Shown here piece after piece: positions 34,991 through 43,637 of a stretch of DNA of 64,000 bases (within the stretch, counting starts at the first letter, position 1; every line of letters starts with the position of its first letter). The notes below the pieces were generated by a model. That model was not told where the DNA came from. It searched no databases and saw only the letters and a program-made list of their open reading frames with translations. The stretch covers positions 62,001-126,000 of the forward strand of contig JAJZQH010000006.1 of NCBI GenBank assembly GCA_021810905.1. Reading direction: 5' to 3'. Position numbers and translations under genes: made by a program. This DNA is from a bacterium. GTDB taxonomy: Bacteria > UBA10199 > 2-02-FULL-44-16 > JAAZCA01.

Positions 34991-35143
34991 ATGAAGGCAA
35001 TGCACACAGCCCTGAACCACCGACATTGGCGCCATTACACGGCAATGCCAGGCTGTGCCCCGATTATTATGGAAATGTCCTTTATCTTTACCAGGAGCTT
35101 CGGCTCCAACTCAGGCTGTATTAGCATTTCCCCGAACTGTTGA
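34991..35143 (+). CDS. Possible 50-residue Cys-containing peptide
   Basis: A short frame in the 530-bp region before the FGAFK peptide genes. It starts ATG at 34991 (or 35000, with AAGG before it) and ends in Cys: ...GCISISPNC. It has three Cys, several His near the start and no known motif. An AAGGA lies just ahead of the first ATG, too close for an ideal site. There is no coding evidence beyond the frame; the region may instead be a structured leader, as it contains the small hairpins GGAGCTTCGGCTCC and GAGCCCGCAAGGGCTC. Confidence 0.25.
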   Translation: MKAMHTALNHRHWRHYTAMPGCAPIIMEMSFIFTRSFGSNSGCISISPNC

Positions 35144-35330
35144 ACCCCGGCAGCAAAACTCAAAAAATCTTGAATTGACGACGATGGAGCCCGCAAGGGC
35201 TCACGTTGCGTCTATTATTTCTGTTTCAACGATGAAACAGCAATACTTTAAAAACGTTAAATGCAGTTTTAACGCAACAATTAGCGAAATCAGCCGATAA
35301 CAATAAAGGAAGACCGAAAAAGGAGGGGTT

Positions 35331-35549
35331 ATGGATTCAATAAAGGCTTTGCTGAGCAGGATGGTCAATGCGGTGAGCATGGTGCCCGAAGAGGAATGCA
35401 CCAAAAAGATCGACCTCGGAATCGTGGAGATATGCTCGACTCCGGGCCGCGAGTCGCTCTTCTCCTCGGCACCGACTCCCGACGCAGAGCTCGCTTCGGT
35501 CGTGCAAGACCGCGACGTCACGATGTCCGGCTTCGGCGCGTTCAAGTAA
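35331..35549 (+). CDS. Small peptide with C-terminal FGAFK, copy 1
   Basis: 72 residues, preceded by an excellent ribosome site (AAAAGGAGGGGTT). It begins MDSIKALLSRMVNAV (amphipathic helix) and ends PDAELASVVQDRDVTMSGFGAFK. There is no signal peptide. The next gene encodes a second protein with the same start (MDxI) and the same last five residues, so both are probably real and paralogous. The function is unknown; conserved tails with variable middles are seen in precursor peptides, tagging sequences and export signals. Confidence 0.75.
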   Translation: MDSIKALLSRMVNAVSMVPEEECTKKIDLGIVEICSTPGRESLFSSAPTPDAELASVVQDRDVTMSGFGAFK

Positions 35550-35625
35550 GACGTTCCAGTGATCTCCGCGGGAATAACGGCGAGACTCGCCGTGTGCGTT
35601 AGCGTCTATCAGCACGGGAGGGTAT

Positions 35626-35889
35626 ATGGATGGAATCAATTGCTTTTTTGCCAGACTTCGCTCTGCATGGGAAAGTCTTGGCATCCGTGAAGTCAACTCC
35701 GGAAAGCAAATGTCGCGGGAGGAAAGCGCCCGGAGCTTGAATGATGGGGATGAGTATATTTTAGCAGAAGCGCGGGTTTGTCGGTCTCAACTCAACTCGG
35801 TATTGAGCGGAAAATATTTATTGATATCCGAACCAGACGCACGGCAGTTCGATGTATCGACGTCGTCCCATTTCGGAGCGTTCAAATAA
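35626..35889 (+). CDS. Small peptide with C-terminal FGAFK, copy 2
   Basis: 87 residues, preceded by GGGAGGGTAT. It begins MDGINCFFARLRSAW and ends PDARQFDVSTSSHFGAFK. It shares with copy 1 the MD-x-I start, an early amphipathic helix, a PDA element, a DV-x-x-S element and the exact FGAFK end. The middle (SGKQMSREESARSLNDGDE) differs. The two genes are 76 bp apart, in the same direction, and share the terminator at 35931. Confidence 0.75.
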   Translation: MDGINCFFARLRSAWESLGIREVNSGKQMSREESARSLNDGDEYILAEARVCRSQLNSVLSGKYLLISEPDARQFDVSTSSHFGAFK

Positions 35890-35930
35890 GTTGTTTTATG
35901 TCTGCGAAGGCAACGGCAAGCGAGGACTGA

Positions 35931-35969
35931 AGGTAAGGTCCGCCGCAAGAGGCGGGCCTCACCTTTTTC
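35931..35969 (+). terminator. Rho-independent terminator after the FGAFK genes
   Basis: Hairpin with 14-base arms AGGTAAGGTCCGCC / GGCGGGCCTCACCT (two mismatched or wobble pairs), loop GCAAGA, then TTTTT. A heptamer array starts at the next base. Confidence 0.85.
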
Positions 35970-35997
35970 GTGAATCGTAAATCGTAAATCGTAAAAG
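35970..35997 (+). repeat. Heptamer array, single arm
   Basis: GTGAATC, GTAAATC, GTAAATC, GTAAAAG directly after the terminator and 15 bp before the next start codon. No inverted arm is visible. Confidence 0.8.
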
Positions 35998-36012
35998 CAC
36001 GGAGAAATTTTG

Positions 36013-36708
36013 ATGAATTCAGCGGGGACCACTATACCTGCTATTGGCGCGATCGCGCAGTTCGGCGTTTCAGGTGACGTCTCGAATGACGGCACTGAGG
36101 AACTCGTGCCGCTGGATTTCGACGATGGGCTGGACGGAGACGATCCTGCGCTGGAAGGGACTGCCTTTCCGCTGCCATCAGACGAGCGTCAGCACATGGA
36201 CGCATTACTGAGAGGAACGATGGCTATTTACAGAACACCTGTGGCCATCGCATCCGTTCAGCCGCCTCCGCAGCTTCAGCCTTCCCAACCGCCGTTCGAG
36301 AAAAGGATAGTCGATCTCGCCATTGCAGCAGTCCCTGCATCGGCGGAACCGCCTCAATTCATCACGCCGCCTCCTCTGCCTGAGCCGCCTCCACTTACGT
36401 TCGCGCAGAAGCTTTGGCAGAATATTCGGAGATCGTTGGGCGCAAAACCTGAAGACGTTATCTTACCGCTGACATCGGCTCAATTCTCCTCCCTGTCTCA
36501 AACAGGCAATATATTTGGACTCAGGTGGAGCACTATAGAAGGATGCTGGGTCTTCAGGGCACGCGCGAAAGATCAGCTCGCCCGATACCTGCACCCCTCA
36601 AGGTTCGTGGAATACCCGGACGGCGCCATTGAACTAAAAGTCAAAGGGACGAACGACCACGTACTCCTCCATCCCAGGCGAAAAAGCCCAGCCAAAGATA
36701 AATCCTGA
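36013..36708 (+). CDS. Hypothetical proline-rich protein
   Basis: 231 residues, ATG with GGAG 8 bp upstream. The first 60 residues are acidic and low in structure, then there is a Pro-rich stretch (QPPPQLQPSQPPFEKR; PPPLPEPPPL). The C-terminal third (about 135-231) looks globular and basic, with LTSAQFSSLSQTGN and WVFRARAKDQLARYLHPSRF. No family was recognised. There is no signal peptide or membrane helix. It follows the FGAFK genes but is cut off from them by a terminator and a repeat. Confidence 0.7.
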   Translation: MNSAGTTIPAIGAIAQFGVSGDVSNDGTEELVPLDFDDGLDGDDPALEGTAFPLPSDERQHMDALLRGTMAIYRTPVAIASVQPPPQLQPSQPPFEKRIVDLAIAAVPASAEPPQFITPPPLPEPPPLTFAQKLWQNIRRSLGAKPEDVILPLTSAQFSSLSQTGNIFGLRWSTIEGCWVFRARAKDQLARYLHPSRFVEYPDGAIELKVKGTNDHVLLHPRRKSPAKDKS

Positions 36709-36806
36709 CCTGCTTAAGTCATCGCAATCCATCTCGGCCGATACATACCTCTGGAATTTCCCAAATACCTCCGCTATGGTTAAGTCTTTATCAATAAGGA
36801 GGGCCG

Positions 36807-37517
36807 ATGCGCCGATACATGCTCGTTGCGTTGCTGCTGATCTTGCTTCCAAACACGACGCTCGCGAAACAAACGGACGAGGAAAAACTCGATTCCGGCT
36901 GGATCCTCAAGGAGATCACCATACAGGAACCCGCCGCAGAGGGAGAGCCTTCATGGGCCCTCGTGCGCGTGCAGGCCGTGATCGACTCTTCGCCAAAGGC
37001 GGTGTGGACCGCGCTCACCGATATGGAGCGCTGGCCCAAGTGGCTGCCCATGTCCCAGAAGGTCGGATTCCTCTCGCCCGAGGCCGCGGCGCTCGTAACG
37101 CCGGAAGTCGCGGGCGATGAAAACCAGGTAATGGCGCTGGACCGCGCGCACCCCGCTTCACCCAACCCCGCCGGCTACTCGGGGCACTGGCAGCGCACGG
37201 CATACGAATTCTACAACCTGCCATGGCCGATCAAGAACGAATGGGTGGTGAGGCGCTACACTTACGACGAAAGCGCGGAAAAAGATCGCGCCGCGTGGAG
37301 AAAGCTCGACTCGAAGACGCAGGACGACGACGGGTACTGGGAGGTTATCGCGCGCGCGGACGGCAAGACGCTGCTCAAGTATTACTACCGCGTAAAGGCC
37401 AAAGAGAGCGTGCCCAAGCCGGTCTTCAAGGCAGCGATAGGGCTCACGGTAAACTCGATGATCAAGGCGGTAAGGCACGAGTCAGCCCGCCTCGATGCGC
37501 AACTCGCAAGCCATTAG
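36807..37517 (+). CDS. Secreted START/SRPBCC-like protein
   Basis: 236 residues. The start is supported by AAGGAGGGCCG. Residues 1-20 form a signal peptide (MLVALLLILLPNTTLA). The rest fits the START/polyketide-cyclase helix-grip fold: SSPKAVWTALTDMERWPKWLP near the front and KYYYRVKAKESVPKPVFKAAIG with a long C-terminal helix. Such folds bind lipids or other hydrophobic ligands; the ligand is unknown. The C-terminal half resembles periplasmic members that carry lipids. Confidence 0.8.
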   Translation: MRRYMLVALLLILLPNTTLAKQTDEEKLDSGWILKEITIQEPAAEGEPSWALVRVQAVIDSSPKAVWTALTDMERWPKWLPMSQKVGFLSPEAAALVTPEVAGDENQVMALDRAHPASPNPAGYSGHWQRTAYEFYNLPWPIKNEWVVRRYTYDESAEKDRAAWRKLDSKTQDDDGYWEVIARADGKTLLKYYYRVKAKESVPKPVFKAAIGLTVNSMIKAVRHESARLDAQLASH

Positions 37518-37536
37518 TCGGCGACGCACCCCTTTT

Positions 37537-39420
37537 TCACCGACGCTCCTCCAGCTCCGCCCAGCGGTCGTAGGCATGCGCCAGCTCCGCGCCGATCTGA
37601 CCCAGCCTCTGCATCACCGCTGCCACGCTCTCCGCACTCCCGTAGACCTTTGCATCGGACATGGAATTGACGAGTTCGATCTTTTCCTTTTCCAGCGATT
37701 CGATGCGCGCAGGCAGTCCCTCGATCTCTCTCTTCTCGTTGAACGTGAGCTTGCGCGGGCCCGAGGGCGCGGCCCTCTCCCTCGCGGGCTTCTCATCCCT
37801 GGAGGCGGACACGGGCGCGGGCTGCGCCTTGCGCTGCCGCAGCATATCGTCATACCCGCCCACGTATTCGCCCACCCTTCCCTCTCCCTCCAGCACGATC
37901 GTGCTCGTGACCACGTTGTTGAGGAACTCGCGGTCGTGGCTCACCAGCAGCACGGTGCCGTTGTATTCCATGAGCATCTCTTCCAGGAGATCGAGCGTCT
38001 CCGCGTCGAGATCGTTGGTCGGCTCGTCCAGCACGAGCACGTTCGAAGGCAGAGTGAAGAGCTTTGCCAGCATCAGGCGATTGCGCTCGCCGCCGGACAG
38101 GACGGATACTGGAGACCTCGCCCTCTCCGGGGGAAAGAGGAAATCCTGCAGATACCCCACGACGTGCTTTTTCTTTCCGTTGATCGTGAGAAACGGATTT
38201 CCGTCGCAGATATTATCCTGCACCGATTTGTCCTCAGCGAGCGCGCCCCTCAGCTGATCGAAATATGCGATCTGGAGATTCTCGCCCTGCCGCAGAAAAC
38301 CCTGCTCGAGTTTGAGCTCGCCCAGCAGCATGCGCAAGAGCGTCGTCTTGCCCGAGCCGTTGGGCCCTATGATCCCGATCTTGTCGCCCCGCACGATCGT
38401 GGTGGAGAAATCTTTGACGATCGCCTTTCCCGGATAAGAGAACGATGAGTCCTCTATCTCGATCACCAGTTTCCCGGTGCGCTGGGCCTCCTGCGCCTCA
38501 AGACGGATGGAGCCTATGCGCGAGCGGAGCGCCTGTTTCTGCTCGCGCATGCGCATGAGCGCGCGGACCCTGCCCTCGTTGCGCGTCCTGCGCGCGCGCA
38601 CTCCCTTTCTCAGCCACGCCTCCTCCTCGGCCAGCTTCTTTTCGAACCTTGCCCTCTGCTTTTCTTCTGCAAGCAGATCCTGCTGCCTGCGCTCCAGAAA
38701 GGTTTCGTAATTGCAGGCCCAGCTCTTGAGGATGCCGCGATCGATCTCTACTATGCGGGTCGCAAGCCTTCGGAGAAACATGCGGTCGTGCGTGACGAAG
38801 ATGAGAGAGCCGGCGAAGTTAAGCAGATATTCCTCGATCCAGTTTATCGAATCGATGTCGAGGTGGTTCGTGGGTTCGTCCAGAAGGAGAAGGTCGGGTT
38901 TGCCCAGGAGAGCGCGCGCCATGAGCACCCTGCGTTTCATCCCCGCCGAGAGCTCCTCGCACCTGGCATCCGGCGCGAGGCCCATATGCGAGATCAGCCG
39001 GTCAACCTCGCTGTGCATCCGCCAACCGCCACTTATCTCGAGCTGATGCTGGATCTCGTCCATGCGCTTCATCAGCGCCGCGTCATGCGCGCCGGCCATG
39101 CTTGAACTGATGGCGTGATATTCCGCGAGAAGATCGCCCGTCTCCTTGAGGCCGCCTGCCACCACGTCAAATACAACTCCACTGAGCCCCTGCGGAACCT
39201 CCTGCGGCAGATACGAGAACACGGCCCCGCGCTCCCGCGCCACCTCGCCCGAATCGGGCGAGCATTCGCCTGCGATGCACCGAAGCAGCGTGGACTTGCC
39301 TGTCCCGTTGCGCCCCACGATGCAGATCCGCTCGCCCCTCTTCACGTTCATGCCCACGTGATCGAGAAGCGGCAGCTCGTCAAACGCCACGCACAGATCG
39401 CTGATGCTCAGGAGCGCCAT
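37537..39420 (-). CDS. ABC-F family ATPase (Uup-like)
   Basis: Cytosolic protein of 627 residues with two ABC domains and no membrane part. Walker A motifs are GRNGTGKST (37-45) and GPNGSGKTT. The signatures are ELSAGMKRRVLMARALL and VLSGGERNRLMLAKLF, with LLLDEPTNHLDID and LVLDEPTNDLDAE. The linker between the domains is Arg-rich (VRARRTRNEGRVRALMRMRE). A C-terminal coiled coil (about 555-627) after a charged linker is the Uup mark. ABC-F proteins act on the ribosome or, for Uup, bind DNA branch structures. Confidence 0.9.
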   Translation of the reverse strand: MALLSISDLCVAFDELPLLDHVGMNVKRGERICIVGRNGTGKSTLLRCIAGECSPDSGEVARERGAVFSYLPQEVPQGLSGVVFDVVAGGLKETGDLLAEYHAISSSMAGAHDAALMKRMDEIQHQLEISGGWRMHSEVDRLISHMGLAPDARCEELSAGMKRRVLMARALLGKPDLLLLDEPTNHLDIDSINWIEEYLLNFAGSLIFVTHDRMFLRRLATRIVEIDRGILKSWACNYETFLERRQQDLLAEEKQRARFEKKLAEEEAWLRKGVRARRTRNEGRVRALMRMREQKQALRSRIGSIRLEAQEAQRTGKLVIEIEDSSFSYPGKAIVKDFSTTIVRGDKIGIIGPNGSGKTTLLRMLLGELKLEQGFLRQGENLQIAYFDQLRGALAEDKSVQDNICDGNPFLTINGKKKHVVGYLQDFLFPPERARSPVSVLSGGERNRLMLAKLFTLPSNVLVLDEPTNDLDAETLDLLEEMLMEYNGTVLLVSHDREFLNNVVTSTIVLEGEGRVGEYVGGYDDMLRQRKAQPAPVSASRDEKPARERAAPSGPRKLTFNEKREIEGLPARIESLEKEKIELVNSMSDAKVYGSAESVAAVMQRLGQIGAELAHAYDRWAELEERR

Positions 39421-39506
39421 GCAGACCCCTTAGCAAAAGCATCGCCCGAAGCAAAGCCGGGAGTGGTGAAGAACCCTTCGATAGACGCGCGGCCGCGCGA
39501 TGCAGC

Positions 39507-39547
39507 AAAAAATCGGACGCCTCTGAAACTTCTTTCAGAGGCGTCCG
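39507..39547 (-). terminator. Rho-independent terminator after the VOC gene
   Basis: Perfect 15-bp stem CGGACGCCTCTGAAA / TTTCAGAGGCGTCCG with a CTTC loop (39514-39547), followed on the minus strand by six T. It ends transcription of the VOC gene before the ABC-F gene. Confidence 0.95.
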
Positions 39548-39597
39548 GAGTTTGTTGCTTGTGAAGCAGGTCAGCCGTGGCCAATATGGCCGGCCGA

Positions 39598-40086
39598 CTA
39601 CTTCTGGCTGTAGAATTTCTTCGCGCCCTCCGCCAGCTCCTGGTTGCTCACGTCCCTCGTGTGCGTCGCCACAGACCAGAAATGACCGAAGGGATCCTTG
39701 AACATCCCTACCCTGTCGCCCCAGAACATGTCGGCAATGGGCATCGACACGGTGGCGCCGTTATTTACCGCTTTATTAAACGCAGCATCAGCATCCTTCA
39801 CGTACAGATAAAGGTTCGTGGTCGTCCCTCCAACGTCTGCGGGCGACCTTACGCACAGCGTGTCGTGACCTTCATGCGGCGGGCACTCATCGGAAATCAT
39901 GAGAATTGAATTTCCGATCTTCATGGTCGCGTGCATGACCTTTCCATCGGGCCTGTCGAGACAGTAAGTCACCTCGGCGCCAAAGGTCTTCTTGTAGAAT
40001 TCAAGAGCCTCTTTCGCGCCGCGAATGACAAGGCTGGGCGTGACCGTGTGGTAGCCTTCCGGAATGAAATTCGTCTTTTTTTCCAT
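39598..40086 (-). CDS. PhnB-like VOC (glyoxalase fold) protein
   Basis: 162 residues of the vicinal-oxygen-chelate fold, PhnB-like group: VTPSLVIRGAKEALEFYKKTFGAE, HATMKIGNSILMISDE and WGDRVGMFKDPFGHFWSV. The function of this group is mostly unknown; it is related to demethylmenaquinone-type methyltransferases, glyoxalases and bleomycin-binding proteins. AAGGAGGCTCAC precedes the start. It is a separate transcription unit with its own terminator. Confidence 0.85.
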   Translation of the reverse strand: MEKKTNFIPEGYHTVTPSLVIRGAKEALEFYKKTFGAEVTYCLDRPDGKVMHATMKIGNSILMISDECPPHEGHDTLCVRSPADVGGTTTNLYLYVKDADAAFNKAVNNGATVSMPIADMFWGDRVGMFKDPFGHFWSVATHTRDVSNQELAEGAKKFYSQK

Positions 40087-40350
40087 GTGAGCCTCCTTGC
40101 CCGCCGTCAGGCAGGCCGTTGATTTCTTTGATCAGGTTGGACATATCGAGAGCCCACAATATCGTCAATAATATAATTAACGACATGTTTTATGGAAGGC
40201 ATTGCCTCGCGGTTTTTGACCTCGACTGACGGCCTGGTCAAGAAGAGGCGCCTGCGAACGCTCCCCTTTTGTTACATGGGACAACCATGTATAAAGACTT
40301 TGTCCTTTCCATGAGAGAGGGCGGAGATTGAACTCGGCAAGGAGGCCCAC

Positions 40351-40968
40351 GTGCTCGCACATATCATCAAGGCCGCGGTCACATTCTATGTCGTCATCGA
40401 TCCCATCGGCACTGTCCCTTTGTTTCTCTCCGCAACAAAGGGGAAGGACGTCCGCGAACAGCGCCGCATCGCGCTCAAGGCCTGCATCATCTCGGCCTGC
40501 ATCCTCGTCGCCTTTATCATCCTGGGCCAGGTCCTGCTCGATCACCTGGGCATCGAAATGTACGCCTTTCAGGTGGCCGGCGGTCTTGTGCTCCTGCTGG
40601 TTTCGCTGAAGATGATTCTCGATGCGGATCTGGAAGGGGTGCACGTCAATGCGCATCAAACAGGGGTCGAGCGCGATGTGTCGGTGTTTCCGATTGCATT
40701 GCCGTATATCGCGGGACCTGGAGTGATCATGGCGGTAGTGCTGCAGACGAACAATGATCTCTATTCGTGGAAGGAACAGGCGGTCATTACCGGCGTCATG
40801 TTGGGGATTCTCTTGATGACCTGGTTCACGCTGCGCTCGGCCCCGTATTTTCAAAAGTGGCTGGGAAAAACGGGAATCGATGTGATCACGCGCGTGATGG
40901 GGCTTATCCTTGCCGCCCTTGCGGTGCAGACGATGCTGGCGGGCATCAGCGGGCATTTCAAGTTGTAG
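40351..40968 (+). CDS. MarC family integral membrane protein
   Basis: 205 residues with six hydrophobic helices, MarC/UPF0056 family: TFYVVIDPIGTVPLFLS near the start, FQVAGGLVLLLVSLKMI and FPIALPYIAGPGVIMAV. The function is unresolved; the old link to antibiotic resistance was withdrawn. GTG start with AAGGAGGCCC upstream. The 264-bp region before it holds no recognisable gene. Confidence 0.9.
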   Translation: MLAHIIKAAVTFYVVIDPIGTVPLFLSATKGKDVREQRRIALKACIISACILVAFIILGQVLLDHLGIEMYAFQVAGGLVLLLVSLKMILDADLEGVHVNAHQTGVERDVSVFPIALPYIAGPGVIMAVVLQTNNDLYSWKEQAVITGVMLGILLMTWFTLRSAPYFQKWLGKTGIDVITRVMGLILAALAVQTMLAGISGHFKL

Positions 40969-41038
40969 CGTTTATTTGCGGCGCGAAGGAACAACCTGCG
41001 ATATAATTTTTAAATATTCGAGCCTCAAAGGGGATACC

Positions 41039-42844
41039 ATGTCAAAGATCAGCGCTTCTGTCCTGCTGGTGCTGACCCTCGCAATTGCCGCATACAACGA
41101 CGGCTGCAGTGGCACATCATCGACACCTCCCACGATCACCTCGACAACGGCCACGAATGCCCGGCTCTATACCACGAGTACAATCTCGGTCACCTTCTCC
41201 ACGGCCATGGACCATACGAGCGTGGAGGCTGCATTCCAGATCACAGGGAGCGGCCCGGCAGCCGGCACGTTCTCATGGACGGACAACACGGTGACCTTCA
41301 CTCCATCGACACTCTGGAAGACGCATCACCCCTACGCGCTGACTATCCAGAACACTGCAAAGAGCGCCCAGGGCGCGGCGCTGGCAGAAACATTCACGCA
41401 GTCCTTCAAGCCATCTCTCAACATGCACGACGTGAACGGCGACGGCATCGACGACATCATCGCCGGCGCGCCGCACAACGACCAGTCCGGCGTGGATTCG
41501 GGCATGGCCTACCTTTTCCTGGGCAAGACGAACTGGTCCAACGTAAACCTCTCCACGAAGACGGCAGACGCCCAGTACAACGTGGCTTCGGATAACATCA
41601 ACTTCGGCTGGTTCACGGCGAGCGCGGGCGACATCAACGGCGACGGATACGCCGACATGCTCGCCTCCGCACCGCGGTCGAATATCGGCGGCAGCAACAG
41701 GGGGCTTGTCGCGATTATCTACGGATCAGCCACGCCCACAAGCAGGACATTCCAGCTGACCGACACCGATGCGGATATCTTGATAGGTGGGGCCGACAAT
41801 GTCTTTTTGGGGTTCGGCGTATACCCCGCAGGCGACGTCAACGGCGATGGGTTCGCCGACTTTTTGATCAGCGGCGCGCAGCCCGCAGCATTGCCTCCTT
41901 ATTCGCAGTTCTGGCTCGTGCTGGGGCGAGCTGCGCGCTATGGAGCCTTCACGCCGATCACCGATGTCGCCCAGGCAAGTTTCATCGTCACTGGCTCTCC
42001 TGCCATCGGCTCGCAGATGTACAAATCGTGCGACGTCAACGGCGACGAGCTGGATGACATCGTACTCGCCGCGCCCACCGCAGCAGGCGGCGGCACGATG
42101 CGCGGCCAGGTCTATTACGTCGCTGGCTCGACCTCCCTGGCGAGCCTCGATCTGAGGACCCAGCCGGCAAGCGCCACATTCACCGGCGCGCAGGACAACA
42201 ACGCACTCGGTCTCGGCCTGCTCTGCAGCTGCGCGGATATCAACGCCGACGGATACGATGACATGCTGATGGGAGCGCCTCCGGCGGGCGGGACAAAGGG
42301 GATCGCCTACCTCGTGCTGGGTTCCGCATCCCCCGCAAGCATCGATTTCTCGACCGGAAGCGCCCAGGCAACATTCACAGGCGACGCGGCGCCGTCCGAA
42401 CTGGGCTACGCCATCTCCGTGCCAGGCGATGTCAACCGCGACGGGTTCAACGACATGCTCATCGGCGCCCCGTTAAGATTTGTTTCGGGAGCGGGCGGCA
42501 CGGGCACAGCCTATCTCTTCACGGGGTCCGCAACTCCGGTCAGCGTGGACCTGAGCGCCGGGGGGAGCGCCTCCGCTACCTACTCGGGGTCGGTTCCGCT
42601 TCCGACAAAATCGACGATCTTCGGCTGGTCAAAGCCCTTTGGAGACATCAACGGCGACGGGATCGACGACATGGTGATGAGCGCCACACACTGGCCGAAC
42701 GGCACTGAACAGGGCATCATCTACATCGTCTTCGGATCCACCCAGCCCGTGAGCCTCGACTTCAACACCCAGAGCGCGGACGTGACGATCACGGGACAAG
42801 CAGCTGGAGATATGCTCTCCCTGCAGCAGATGCCGCCCAGCTGA
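41039..42844 (+). CDS. FG-GAP repeat (integrin-alpha-like) surface protein
   Basis: 601 residues. ATG follows AAAGGGGATACC. A hydrophobic N-terminus (ASVLLVLTLAIAAYNDGCSG) is a signal peptide; the Cys could be a lipid site although the lipobox is poor. Residues 30-120 look like a bacterial Ig-like (Big_5) domain. Seven FG-GAP blades follow, each with a Ca-binding D-x-N/D-x-D-G loop: DVNGDGIDD, DINGDGYAD, DVNGDGFAD, DVNGDELDD, DINADGYDD, DVNRDGFND, DINGDGIDD. The blades should close into one propeller. It is probably an extracellular or surface adhesin-like protein. Confidence 0.85.
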   Translation: MSKISASVLLVLTLAIAAYNDGCSGTSSTPPTITSTTATNARLYTTSTISVTFSTAMDHTSVEAAFQITGSGPAAGTFSWTDNTVTFTPSTLWKTHHPYALTIQNTAKSAQGAALAETFTQSFKPSLNMHDVNGDGIDDIIAGAPHNDQSGVDSGMAYLFLGKTNWSNVNLSTKTADAQYNVASDNINFGWFTASAGDINGDGYADMLASAPRSNIGGSNRGLVAIIYGSATPTSRTFQLTDTDADILIGGADNVFLGFGVYPAGDVNGDGFADFLISGAQPAALPPYSQFWLVLGRAARYGAFTPITDVAQASFIVTGSPAIGSQMYKSCDVNGDELDDIVLAAPTAAGGGTMRGQVYYVAGSTSLASLDLRTQPASATFTGAQDNNALGLGLLCSCADINADGYDDMLMGAPPAGGTKGIAYLVLGSASPASIDFSTGSAQATFTGDAAPSELGYAISVPGDVNRDGFNDMLIGAPLRFVSGAGGTGTAYLFTGSATPVSVDLSAGGSASATYSGSVPLPTKSTIFGWSKPFGDINGDGIDDMVMSATHWPNGTEQGIIYIVFGSTQPVSLDFNTQSADVTITGQAAGDMLSLQQMPPS

Positions 42845-42863
42845 AGGCGCAGATCGTCGTGGT

Positions 42864-43184
42864 TTAACTTCCAGAGGTCAGCTTAAGCCCTACGATGCCG
42901 GCGAAGATGAGAAAAATGAATGCTATCCTCGTAGGTGTGTATGCTTCGCCAAAGAGGATGATGCCGAAAAGCGCCGTACCAAAGACTCCGATGCCGGTCC
43001 AGACGGCGTAGGAGGTGCCGATGGGCAGCGTCTTGGAGGCCTTCGAGAGCAGGACAAAACTCAAAATCAGCGCGATACACGTGGGAACCGTGTAGAGCAT
43101 CTTCGTAAAACCGTTCGAATATTTGAAACCGATGGGCCACGCGACCTCAAGAAGACCAGCCACCAAGAGACAGAGCCAATCCAT
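42864..43184 (-). CDS. SMR family exporter (SugE/Gdx-like)
   Basis: Four-helix small multidrug resistance protein, 106 residues. The essential membrane Glu is at 13 (VAGLLEVAWPIGFKYS). Other family marks are SYAVWTGIGVFGTALFGII and ILFGEAYTPTR. The WPIGFKYS and GIGVFG forms are closest to SugE/Gdx guanidinium exporters, with multidrug SMR as the alternative. No guanidine riboswitch is visible: the cupin gene lies only 19 bp upstream, as if in one operon. Confidence 0.88.
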   Translation of the reverse strand: MDWLCLLVAGLLEVAWPIGFKYSNGFTKMLYTVPTCIALILSFVLLSKASKTLPIGTSYAVWTGIGVFGTALFGIILFGEAYTPTRIAFIFLIFAGIVGLKLTSGS

Positions 43185-43203
43185 AAAATATCCTTTCCGC
43201 GGC

Positions 43204-43536
43204 CTACGCCTCCCTTATCATCACGAGCATCATCTTGAAACGTTTGAGCGCCTTCACTGAGTGGACAACGCCGGCCGGCATGAGCAGCATATCGTCCTTG
43301 GAAAGACGCCTGGGTTCACCGCCGAGGGTGATCTCGGCAAGGCCGTCCAGCACATACACCAGCGCATCGAAGGGCGCGGTATGCTCGCTTAAGCCCTGAT
43401 CCTTGTCAAAGGCAAAGACCGTCACAGTGCCGCTCCTCTTCTTGACGAGCTCGCGGCTCACCACCGCGCCGGGCTGATAAGCGACAAGCCCCAGCGCATT
43501 TTCGACTGTGCTATGTATGGATTGAGGTGTCGTCAT
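43204..43536 (-). CDS. Cupin domain protein
   Basis: 110 residues forming one cupin barrel. Cupin motif 1 is seen as EHTAPFDALVYVLDGLAEI and motif 2 as DMLLMPAGVVHSVKAL. The His and Glu metal ligands are incomplete compared with enzymes (only one His per motif), so it may be a binding or regulatory protein. Co-directional with the SMR exporter gene. Confidence 0.85.
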   Translation of the reverse strand: MTTPQSIHSTVENALGLVAYQPGAVVSRELVKKRSGTVTVFAFDKDQGLSEHTAPFDALVYVLDGLAEITLGGEPRRLSKDDMLLMPAGVVHSVKALKRFKMMLVMIREA

Positions 43537-43574
43537 AACACGGGCTCCTCTCCTGTTTTAGTTCTGCTGACCTT

Positions 43575-43623
43575 CCCCATAATGAGCTTTGCCTTCATCG
43601 CAAATTTTGCTTCGGCTGATGAG
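43575..43623 (+). repeat. Dispersed repeat, copy 1 (part A)
   Basis: About 49 bp starting CCCCATAATG and containing AAATTTTGCTTCG, near-identical to 47480-47529. It lies in the spacer after the secreted protein gene. Confidence 0.7.
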
Positions 43624-43637
43624 GTTCTGAAGAGCGC

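Noticed and set aside
40177-40956. 259-residue minus-strand frame opposite marC
   Set aside because: Antisense shadow rich in His and Asp; marC on the other strand has a ribosome site and family motifs.
43185-43203. Guanidine (ykkC) riboswitch before the SugE/Gdx-like gene
   Set aside because: Only 19 bp separate this gene from the upstream cupin gene, too short for the riboswitch.
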